Shown here piece by piece: positions 1-5,586 of a stretch of 5,620 nt of DNA. Under the pieces are notes generated by a model. The model did no database searches and was not told the origin of the DNA. It saw only the letters and a program-made list of their open reading frames with translations. Source of the stretch: Akkermansiaceae bacterium. Its GTDB lineage: Bacteria > Verrucomicrobiota > Verrucomicrobiia > Verrucomicrobiales > Akkermansiaceae. The position numbers and the translations under genes were made by a program. Within the stretch, counting starts at the first letter, position 1, and each line of letters starts with the position of its first letter. The DNA lies in NCBI GenBank assembly GCA_023301545.1, contig JALZUI010000085.1:1-5620 (forward strand), in the 5' to 3' direction.

Positions 1-467
1 GCCTTAGAGGCGGCCTCCATCCACTTATCAGGATCGTATTTTTCAGGATTCCAGTGGTCAGCTGCGGCAAACATGTCCTCAGGCTTGACGAGTTCATTGC
101 GCTTGGAGCGTGGCTCATTCCACACCATCGCCCATGCATTACCATTAGCAGGAGCAACACTTGCTAACCCCCAGTGGAGAAATATTCCTAACCCTGATTC
201 ACGAAACCAGCTCCACTCAGGATGGTTCGCCTCATCGATGACTTTTTTACCTCTGAGTTTGAGGTGTAGATTTTCCTTTGCCCAAGCCGCATTTTCAGCC
301 TTCGACTTACCCACCCATGGACGGTCATTTTCATTGCCGTATGCCACCTCGTTAATGAGTGAGGGGTCCTCTGCTAATGTCTCGCTCTCTGCTTCTTCAG
401 CAAAGACGAGTGAGAGTAGAAACGGATATAAAGCTAGGCTTAAAAGAGATGCTTTTTTGATGATCAT
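1..467 (-). CDS. Alpha-L-fucosidase (GH29), exported, N-terminal 155 residues only
   Basis: GH29 enzymes hydrolyse terminal alpha-L-fucose from glycans. This gene runs off the left edge, so only the N-terminus is seen. The start is the ATG at 467-465, the first ATG after an in-frame stop at 491-489. A signal peptide is plain: MIIKK, then a hydrophobic stretch (residues 6-22), and a likely cleavage site VFA|EE after residue 23, so the enzyme acts in the periplasm or outside the cell. An acidic linker follows. The GH29 signature begins near residue 85 (WSWFRESGLGIFLHWG, 85-100), and H98 is the likely fucose-contacting histidine of the HWG motif. 'WNPEKYDPDKWMEAASKA' (from 139) matches the family's F-P-x-x-FDAdeWv-x-LAkkAG segment. 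The catalytic nucleophile and acid/base lie beyond the window, so activity cannot be judged. No Shine-Dalgarno is evident. The gene is divergent from the helicase. Family call is by motif recognition. Confidence 0.88.
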   Translation of the reverse strand, partial: MIIKKASLLSLALYPFLLSLVFAEEAESETLAEDPSLINEVAYGNENDRPWVGKSKAENAAWAKENLHLKLRGKKVIDEANHPEWSWFRESGLGIFLHWGLASVAPANGNAWAMVWNEPRSKRNELVKPEDMFAAADHWNPEKYDPDKWMEAASK

Positions 468-499
468 AGTTATAAAGACGAATATTTTTCACCGAATCT

Positions 500-505
500 A
501 TCATA
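500..505 (-). promoter_or_regulatory. Possible -10 box (TATGAT) for the fucosidase gene
   Basis: Read on the minus strand this is TATGAT, five of six matches to TATAAT, 33 bases before the fucosidase start. No convincing -35 hexamer lies 16-18 bases upstream, so this is a weak call. The same hexamer also lies 39 bases upstream of the other exported-protein gene. Confidence 0.25.
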
Positions 506-523
506 CACGCTCTCAATTCAGTG

Positions 524-547
524 ATGGAGGAGTATTAGCTCCTTCAT
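524..547. promoter_or_regulatory. 9-bp inverted repeat in the fucosidase/helicase intergenic region
   Basis: The arms ATGGAGGAG (524-532) and CTCCTTCAT (539-547) pair over nine positions, with one G-T wobble (527/544) and a 6-base loop TATTAG. No T-run follows on either strand, so it does not look like an intrinsic terminator. It lies upstream of both divergent genes, about 57 bases before the fucosidase start and 144 before the helicase start. That position suits an operator or an RNA structure in a long helicase leader. Nothing else in 468-690 is recognisable apart from AT-rich stretches near 619-668. Confidence 0.35.
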
Positions 548-690
548 AGCCTGAGTAAATCTTAATATCTACCAAATCGCGCAGGGTGTAGATACGGAGC
601 AAGCGTATAACAGGGTCTTTTCATTAAATTTAGAGAGAATCCTAAGTCGGGCATTGCTCTTTAAATAAAAGTGGTTATGGATAGCTTTGC

Positions 691-1806
691 ATGAGTTCCC
701 CTTTTCAATCTCTCGGTGTCCCTGATGACCTTATCGCAGGAATCAATGAACTAGGTATCCACCAACCTACTCCGATCCAAAAAGAAGCGATTCCTTATCT
801 AATCAATAAGGGTCACGACATGATCGGACAGGCGCAAACGGGGACGGGCAAGACCGCGGCCTATGGCCTTCCGTTGTTAGCGCGTATCAACCCTAAAGCC
901 GAAGGAGTTCAGGGGCTGATTATTACCCCAACTCGTGAGCTGGCTAAGCAGGTGGGTAAAGACCTCTTTAAGTACACTAAGTATGCTAAGAAAAAGACCT
1001 TCATCGAAGTGTGTTGTGGAGGAGATAAGATTCAAATACAGGCCGAGCGTCTGAAACGTCCTACTCAGGTAGTGGTCGGTACACCAGGCCGTCTAATGGA
1101 GCTGATCCAAACAGGAGCGCTGTATATTAATAACGTCCAGTACCTCATCTTAGATGAAGGAGATGAAATGCTATCAATGGGGTTCAAGGAGCAGCTGCGG
1201 GATTTCATTCGCCTCTGTGCAGGTCGTCGTGCGACGTGGCTCTTTTCTGCTACCTTCCCAGAATCGCTGGAGGAGCTCGTAACGGGCGCAATGTCACCTG
1301 ATCCTAAGGTAATTCGAGTGAACGCTAAAAATGTCGTTAACCGTGATATTACGCACCGCTACCATATTTGTGAAAAGGAAGAGAAGGATGACTTCATTTA
1401 CAAGTTTCTCCGTAATCAAGGAGATAACCGAGGGCTGATTTTTTGTCGTACGAAAGCGGGCGCTACGATGTTAGCGAAGAAGCTGGCGAGCCGTAACTTT
1501 GAGGTCGATGTGATCACAGGTGATCTGACCCAGCTAGAGCGAGATAAAATTATCCGCGCTTTCCGTAAGGAGCGCTCCCAGTTCCTGATCGCAACGGATG
1601 TAGTCGCAAGGGGAATTGATATTGAAGGACTAACTTTCGTCCTTCACCACCAGCTTCCTGACCAAGTAGAGTACTACACCCACCGGGCGGGACGCACCGG
1701 GCGTGCCGGGAACAAGGGGCTAAGCCTCCTTCTCACCGAAGCAAAAGAGCGTAAGCGTTTAAAACGTCTTGCCGATGACCTTAACGTCCATTTCGACGAA
1801 TACTAA
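691..1806 (+). CDS. DEAD-box ATP-dependent RNA helicase, core-only, DEGD variant
   Basis: An ATP-dependent RNA helicase of superfamily 2 that unwinds short RNA duplexes in ribosome assembly, mRNA decay or cold adaptation. All core motifs are visible in order: Q motif (F5 upstream, GIHQPTPIQ 22-30), motif I AQTGTGKT (48-55), Ia PTREL (80-84), GG (110-111), Ib TPGR (131-134), II DEGD (155-158), III SAT (186-188), IV LIFCRT (249-254), QLER (281-284), V ATDVVARGID (301-310) and VI HRAGRTGRAG (331-340). The protein is 371 residues and ends shortly after the second RecA-like domain, without the long RNA-binding C-terminal tail of CsdA/DbpA/CshA types, so a specific gene name is not given. Motif II has Gly in place of the usual Ala. 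The start ATG at 691 is the first in-frame ATG after TAG at 682; only a weak GGAT lies before it. It converges on plsX with a 19-bp gap. Confidence 0.96.
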   Translation: MSSPFQSLGVPDDLIAGINELGIHQPTPIQKEAIPYLINKGHDMIGQAQTGTGKTAAYGLPLLARINPKAEGVQGLIITPTRELAKQVGKDLFKYTKYAKKKTFIEVCCGGDKIQIQAERLKRPTQVVVGTPGRLMELIQTGALYINNVQYLILDEGDEMLSMGFKEQLRDFIRLCAGRRATWLFSATFPESLEELVTGAMSPDPKVIRVNAKNVVNRDITHRYHICEKEEKDDFIYKFLRNQGDNRGLIFCRTKAGATMLAKKLASRNFEVDVITGDLTQLERDKIIRAFRKERSQFLIATDVVARGIDIEGLTFVLHHQLPDQVEYYTHRAGRTGRAGNKGLSLLLTEAKERKRLKRLADDLNVHFDEY

Positions 1807-1825
1807 GGAATCCTTCGTCAAGGTC

Positions 1826-2848
1826 TTAGGCCTTGATCACTTCCATCGCGGAAACGATGTCGGCATTGACCTCGTGCTTTACGGAATTCATAGCCAATCG
1901 GATTGTGTTATGAATGGCGTAGGCCGATGATGAACCGTGGCCGATTACGCACACTCCGTTCACTCCAATAAGGAGCGAGCCACCGACTTTTTCGTGGCTG
2001 GTACGATCTTTTAAACGAGCAAAAACAGGTTTGGAAAGAAGCCCTGCGATTTTACTGAAAATATTCTTATTGTATTCCTCCTTGATCCAGCCGCCGATCC
2101 CTTTGGCGAGTCCCTCAGCTGTTTTAAGGATGACGTTACCGGTGAAGCCGTCAGTCAGGCAGACATCAACATCGGAGAGAAAGATATCGCGGCCCTCAAT
2201 ATTTCCGAGGTATTCAAAGGGTAGCTCTTTTCCGCTAGCTACCAGTTCTTTGATCAGAGTGTGAGCTGCGCGGGTGAATTCGGTGCCTTTTTCTTCTTCT
2301 TCACCGTTCGACATGATGCCAACCTTAGGCTTTTTGATCCCGTATAAGTTACGCATGTAGATGGCGCCCATCACGGCGGATTCGACGAGGTTTTCTGGGC
2401 GAGGGTCAGGGTTAGCGCCTGCATCCATAAGTAGGCAGTGCCCAAAGTTGTTTGGCATGACTGAGCAAATTGAAGCTTTAGAAATACCCTCAAGAGTGCG
2501 GAGTTTGATCGTTGCATTTGCAACGGCTGCACCGGTATTCCCTGCTCCTACCATTCCATCGACTACTCCTTTTTTCACCAAATCAGCGGTTAGGGTGATG
2601 GAGGCCTTTTTTTTCTTACGGAGCATTTTAGCCCCGCTCTCGTGCATTTCGACCATCTCGTCGGTATGGACAATTTCAATACGATCAGAAGGGAGTGCGT
2701 ACTCTGTGACTAGCGGCTGGATCTGAGCCTCATCACCGACAAGATAAAGAGTCTCTAGGTCGGAAAAGGCCTCAAGAGCAGTCTTGGCACCTTCGACTAC
2801 AACCTTAGGGGCAAAGTCTCCACCCATCGCATCAATCGCAATTTTCAT
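1826..2848 (-). CDS. plsX: Phosphate acyltransferase PlsX
   Basis: PlsX converts acyl-ACP and phosphate to acyl-phosphate, the donor for PlsY in the first acylation of glycerol-3-phosphate. It is a soluble, peripherally membrane-associated enzyme of phospholipid synthesis. The start is taken as the ATG at 2848, giving 340 residues and the family's typical opening MKIAIDAMGGD. A longer reading from TTG at 2887 adds 13 residues unlike the family and is rejected. Diagnostic segments: DAMGGD (6-11), GAGNTGA (101-107), DAGANPDP (142-149), SNGEEEEKG (180-188), GNIEGRD (215-221), DGFTGN (233-238), KVGGSLLIGVNG (287-298) and HGSSSA (304-309). The usual partners rpmF (upstream) and fabH (downstream) are absent. 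The same-strand neighbour 70 bp upstream encodes a secreted protein, and downstream is the convergent helicase. The AGGAG at about 2879-2875 is too far (26 bases) from the ATG to be a normal ribosome binding site. Confidence 0.97.
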   Translation of the reverse strand: MKIAIDAMGGDFAPKVVVEGAKTALEAFSDLETLYLVGDEAQIQPLVTEYALPSDRIEIVHTDEMVEMHESGAKMLRKKKKASITLTADLVKKGVVDGMVGAGNTGAAVANATIKLRTLEGISKASICSVMPNNFGHCLLMDAGANPDPRPENLVESAVMGAIYMRNLYGIKKPKVGIMSNGEEEEKGTEFTRAAHTLIKELVASGKELPFEYLGNIEGRDIFLSDVDVCLTDGFTGNVILKTAEGLAKGIGGWIKEEYNKNIFSKIAGLLSKPVFARLKDRTSHEKVGGSLLIGVNGVCVIGHGSSSAYAIHNTIRLAMNSVKHEVNADIVSAMEVIKA

Positions 2849-2849
2849 G

Positions 2850-2909
2850 CTACTTGGTTGGAGGATAAATGTTACTCCTGCAAGCAAAAATCATCTTAGG
2901 GACTACCAT
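2850..2909 (-). other. 19-codon open frame filling the gap before plsX
   Basis: An ATG at 2909 opens 19 codons (MVVPKMIFACRS...) and stops at TAG 2852-2850, one base before the plsX ATG. It begins nine bases after the stop of the secreted-protein gene. An internal ATG at 2894 is in the same frame. There is no recognisable homology or Shine-Dalgarno. It could be chance, a coupling leader or a small protein. See the finding on tiny frames next to start codons. Confidence 0.2.
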
Positions 2910-2918
2910 GAGAAGGGC

Positions 2919-3605
2919 TTAAAACCAGCGGTAGTGAGGATAGATTGGTGTCGAAACACTGTTCCGACGACGTTCACGACTCTCCGTTTCTTCGATAGAG
3001 CTTACCGCATTGTCGGCGAACTCAATGATTACTTGTTCCTCAATTTCCTGTGTAGAGTGTGAGAATTGCTTGTGAAACTGACCTGTATGAGGGTCTCTGA
3101 ACTGGTTGTAATGCTTTTGCGTAAAGTATTCGGTGTACTCATAAATGGCGGAAGTTCCTGTGGCCGTTCTTTTGGCAGTCGTTTTAGTAGGTCTGCCGAG
3201 AGCCTGAGTGACTTCCTCAGCAGTCATGCCGATGGCCACTTCCTTGTTTTCGATGAGAGCTGTGACGGCGACTTGACGATCGTAGACCTTCTTAAAGTTC
3301 TCGATAAATTCAGGGTCGTTACAAGAGAGCGTATGAGGCGCGACCCACCCAACAGTGCTGCCACTACGACTATCCACCTTGACCTTATAGGCTCGGTGAT
3401 CAAAGGCGAGCAGTTCGACTTTTGAACCCTTGCGGGCGAGGGAAAGCTTGTTATTCCCGTTTTTAGAAAGGTAAATAACGCTGTTGGCGATGACATCAAA
3501 AACTAGTTTTTGATCAGTAAGGGATTTCACCTCCACTACAGGGGTATTCGTGATCTGGGCGTTAACCAGAGAAAGTGATAAGAGCAAGTAAAGGAGATTT
3601 TTCAT
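2919..3605 (-). CDS. Exported protein with SH3-like domain and BamE/SmpA-like C-terminal half
   Basis: A 228-residue protein of unknown specific role. Residues 1-16 (MKNLLYLLLSLSLVNA|Q) form a short signal peptide, and no lipobox cysteine is present, so it should be periplasmic or secreted. Residues about 37-92 look like a bacterial SH3 domain (RKGSKVELLAFDHRAYKVKV and the closing GWVAPHTL). After a helical linker, 'ENKEVAIGMTAEEVTQALGRPTK' (119-141) and 'VIIEFADNAVSSIEE' (192-206) resemble the 'GMt-eeV-x-x-LG-P ... v-f-dg-v' pattern of SmpA/OmlA/BamE-like domains. The long insert 155-190 is rich in Tyr, His and Gln. The tail is basic, then aromatic (RERRRNSVS...HYRWF). The start at 3605 is the first ATG after the in-frame TAG at 3611-3609, with no Shine-Dalgarno. 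It lies 70 bp upstream of plsX on the same strand, possibly in one transcript. The domain calls are from pattern only. A role in the cell envelope is inference. Confidence 0.85.
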   Translation of the reverse strand: MKNLLYLLLSLSLVNAQITNTPVVEVKSLTDQKLVFDVIANSVIYLSKNGNNKLSLARKGSKVELLAFDHRAYKVKVDSRSGSTVGWVAPHTLSCNDPEFIENFKKVYDRQVAVTALIENKEVAIGMTAEEVTQALGRPTKTTAKRTATGTSAIYEYTEYFTQKHYNQFRDPHTGQFHKQFSHSTQEIEEQVIIEFADNAVSSIEETESRERRRNSVSTPIYPHYRWF

Positions 3606-3643
3606 AGACTATGAAGGCTTGTAATTCATTTAGACTAGTTGGA

Positions 3644-3649
3644 ATCATA
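3644..3649 (-). promoter_or_regulatory. Possible -10 box (TATGAT) for the SH3-protein gene
   Basis: Minus-strand TATGAT lies 39 bases upstream of the start codon at 3605. No good -35 sits at the right distance, so the call rests on one hexamer in an AT-rich stretch. If real, it would probably drive plsX as well. Confidence 0.25.
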
Positions 3650-3744
3650 GTAAATTCAAGTGAATGTCGCGCTTTTAGGAAAAATACTAGGTGGAATTCG
3701 GTAGTAAGCTGGCTTGCAATTGTGGGTGGCTCTGCCTAGAGAAG

Positions 3745-3759
3745 TGATGAAACTCATCA
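3745..3759 (+). promoter_or_regulatory. Perfect 6-bp inverted repeat in the proS ribosome-binding region
   Basis: TGATGA (3745-3750) and TCATCA (3754-3759) pair perfectly around a 3-base AAC loop. The element ends seven bases before the proS ATG, where a Shine-Dalgarno would normally be, and none is seen. It could be a small translational hairpin or an operator, or chance. No T-box features (specifier stem, T-box sequence, antiterminator) are recognisable in 3606-3766. Confidence 0.3.
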
Positions 3760-3766
3760 TATAATT

Positions 3767-5296
3767 ATGGCAAAGCCTCCTAAAAACGCAATTTCCCCCA
3801 CGCGAGGGGAAGATTTTCCCGAATGGTATCAACAGGTCATCAAAGGTGCCGACCTGGCAGAAACGTCAGAGACACGAGGATGTATGGTTATCAAGCCCTG
3901 GGGTTACGCCTTATGGGAAGGGATAAAGGAGTATCTCGATAAGCGATTCAAGGAAACAGGGCATGAGAACGCCTATTTCCCACTCTTGATTCCACTGGCC
4001 TACTTAGAGAAGGAAGCAGAACATGCGGAAGGCTTTGCGACAGAGTGTGCCGTTGTTACGCATCACCGTCTGGAAGCCCATAAGGATGAAAAGACAGGAA
4101 AGACCAAGATGGTACCAGCTGGGGAACTCGCGGAGCCTTACGTAATCCGTCCTACTTCGGAAACTATTATCGGAGCAGCCTTTTCCCGTTGGGTTGAATC
4201 TTACCGTGACCTTCCGCTGCTGATTAACCAGTGGGCGAATGTGATGCGCTGGGAAATGCGGACACGGATGTTTTTACGAACCGCTGAATTCCTTTGGCAA
4301 GAAGGGCACACCGCTCATGCGACTAAAGATGAAGCCATCGCAGAGACTCATCTGATCCACGACCTCTATGAGGAGTTTGCTCGCGAGATTTTAGCGATCC
4401 CAGTGATCCCAGGTGAAAAGACAGAGGCCGAGCGATTTCCCGGAGCTGAAAACACCTACACGATTGAAGCAATGGTGCAGGACAAGAAAGCTATCCAGGC
4501 CGGAACCTCTCACTACCTTGGGCAAAACTTTGCTAAGGCGCAGGACATTTCCTTTATTGATAAAGAGAATAAACAAGCGTTCGTACACACCACCAGTTGG
4601 GGTGTTTCTACTCGCTTGATCGGTACCCTGATTATGGCGCATTCTGATGATGACGGGCTGGTTCTCCCTCCCCGCATTGCACCTAAGCAAATCGTAATTG
4701 TCCCAGTTACGCCTAAAGAAGAGTCGAAAGACGCTATCATCGATGCCTGTCAGGCGCTGGCGCAAACGCTTCGTTCAAAAGTAAGTTTTGGTGGTAATCC
4801 AGTAAGCGTTCACGTTGACGCACGTGATATGCATGGTGGCGCTAAGAAGTGGGAATGGGTCAAAAAAGGCGTTCCGCTCCGCGTAGAAATTGGCCCCCGA
4901 GATCTTGAGTCGCGTAAAGTTTGCGTTAGTCGCAGAGACCAAGGTTCCAATGAAAAGTCCTTTCTTGAGCGCGAAGACTTCATCAACGAAGCGGGGAATA
5001 TGCTCCAGGAGGTGCAAGATGCGCTCCTAGCCAAGGCTACAGCCCTACGCGACGAAAACATTAGCGAGTGTTCCGATATGGCAAGCTTCGAGAAACAATG
5101 GAACGTGAGCGAAGACGAGCAACCAGGTTGGCTCTTGTGCCCATGGGCAGGCTCATTGGAAGAAGAGGAAGCCTTAGCTAAAAAGCATAAGGTATCCATT
5201 CGCTGTATTCCTAAAGGGATGCAAAAAGGAGCTTCTACCTGTATTCTAACCGGTCAGAGCACTACGCAGTGGGTTCTCTGGGCGAGAAGCTACTAG
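3767..5296 (+). CDS. proS: Prolyl-tRNA synthetase, type 3 (archaeal/eukaryotic-like, no INS editing domain)
   Basis: A class II synthetase that charges tRNA-Pro with proline in the cytoplasm. At 509 residues it has the short type-3 architecture: catalytic core (about 15-300), HGTP anticodon-binding domain (about 306-415) and a C-terminal domain ending in ARSY, a tyrosine end typical of this type. Visible motifs: the motif 1 region ending FPLLIP (71-76), RPTSETII (128-135), motif 2 MRWEMRTRMFLRTAEFLWQEGHTAH (160-184, R161, E163, R171), proline-pocket TSHYLGQNFAKA (247-258, H249) and motif 3 GVSTRLIGTLIMAHSDDDGLVLPPRIAP (279-306, R283). There is no INS domain between motifs 2 and 3, so any Ala-tRNA-Pro clearance would need a trans factor. 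Three of the four C-terminal zinc cysteines appear to be replaced (A461, E466 and T495 against a retained C492). The start is the first ATG after the in-frame TAG at 3737. The gene is monocistronic, ending at the terminator at 5318-5354. Confidence 0.97.
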   Translation: MAKPPKNAISPTRGEDFPEWYQQVIKGADLAETSETRGCMVIKPWGYALWEGIKEYLDKRFKETGHENAYFPLLIPLAYLEKEAEHAEGFATECAVVTHHRLEAHKDEKTGKTKMVPAGELAEPYVIRPTSETIIGAAFSRWVESYRDLPLLINQWANVMRWEMRTRMFLRTAEFLWQEGHTAHATKDEAIAETHLIHDLYEEFAREILAIPVIPGEKTEAERFPGAENTYTIEAMVQDKKAIQAGTSHYLGQNFAKAQDISFIDKENKQAFVHTTSWGVSTRLIGTLIMAHSDDDGLVLPPRIAPKQIVIVPVTPKEESKDAIIDACQALAQTLRSKVSFGGNPVSVHVDARDMHGGAKKWEWVKKGVPLRVEIGPRDLESRKVCVSRRDQGSNEKSFLEREDFINEAGNMLQEVQDALLAKATALRDENISECSDMASFEKQWNVSEDEQPGWLLCPWAGSLEEEEALAKKHKVSIRCIPKGMQKGASTCILTGQSTTQWVLWARSY

Positions 5297-5317
5297 ACCT
5301 TCCTTCCCCTTAAAAAC

Positions 5318-5354
5318 AAGGCGCCGCTCCCGAATTAGGGAGCGGCGCTTTTTT
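5318..5354 (+). terminator. Strong rho-independent terminator of proS, likely bidirectional
   Basis: Eleven perfect Watson-Crick pairs (5321-5331 with 5338-5348) close a 6-base loop GAATTA. The stem extends by G-T and two A-T pairs and runs into T6 (5349-5354). It begins 22 bases after the proS stop. On the minus strand the same stem is followed by a T-rich run (complement of 5312-5316), so it can also stop the converging antitoxin gene, which ends at 5384. The bases between 5355 and 5383 contain nothing recognisable. Confidence 0.94.
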
Positions 5355-5383
5355 ATGTTATGTAAGGGCGGGGTGTAAGCCTT

Positions 5384-5566
5384 TCAATGCCGAGAAGGAG
5401 CAACGGCCTCCGCCTCAGAACCAAACAGGTTCGCGAGTCTCTTAGCAGATTCTCGCGCAACCAGTTCCTTAATGGCTTGGTGAGCGATTTCGCTAGCTGT
5501 CATGTCTCCGAAGAGGTTTTGGGCAGAGGCTAGAATCTGGGCGTCAATATTGATCACAGCTTTCAT
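5384..5566 (-). CDS. VapB-family type II antitoxin, apparently without VapC downstream
   Basis: A 60-residue protein read from the ATG at 5566. An upstream reading to 5617 adds 17 residues without family character and is rejected. MKAVINIDAQILASAQ is the beta-strand plus first helix of the DNA-binding half, followed by 'MTASEIAHQAIKELVARESAKRLANLFGSE', which matches the VapB_antitoxin pattern (T-x-x-E-v-x-x-A-l-x-x-L-v-x-R-e-s-a-x-R-L). Such antitoxins bind and block a VapC PIN-domain ribonuclease through their C-terminal half and repress their own promoter. Here the C-terminus is short and ends APSRH. Downstream there are only about 30 bases before the proS terminator, so no toxin gene follows. 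One might lie upstream, beyond the right edge. A dyad at 5587-5609 looks like its operator. No Shine-Dalgarno is visible. The family call is strong; the partner is unknown. Confidence 0.82.
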   Translation of the reverse strand: MKAVINIDAQILASAQNLFGDMTASEIAHQAIKELVARESAKRLANLFGSEAEAVAPSRH

Positions 5567-5586
5567 GCTGTCGAAAGTAGCATAAA

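Noticed and set aside
73..549. 158-codon open frame on the plus strand
   Set aside because: The opposite strand gives a signal peptide and GH29 motifs over the same bases; the plus-strand protein has no recognisable domain and a composition typical of an antisense shadow.
1818..1836. Inverted repeat TCAAGG-N7-CCTTGA in the helicase/plsX convergent gap
   Set aside because: Only six pairs, overlapping the plsX stop region, with no T-run on either strand; too weak to call as a terminator.
2031..2726. Plus-strand frames of 77 and 121 codons inside plsX
   Set aside because: Shadows of a highly conserved plsX coding frame; no domain and no plausible start signal.
2849..2887. Longer plsX from TTG at 2887
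   Set aside because: The added 13 residues do not fit the family, while the ATG at 2848 gives the usual MKIAIDAMGGD opening.
3066..3499. Overlapping frames on both strands inside the SH3-protein gene
   Set aside because: The frame with the signal peptide and domain-like segments explains the sequence; the others look random.
3606..3766. T-box or other amino-acid-responsive leader for proS
   Set aside because: The 161-bp region is short and shared with a divergent gene; no T-box sequence, specifier loop or antiterminator stem is recognisable.
4391..5199. Several frames of 68-129 codons inside proS, on both strands
   Set aside because: All lie within the conserved synthetase frame and show no recognisable features.
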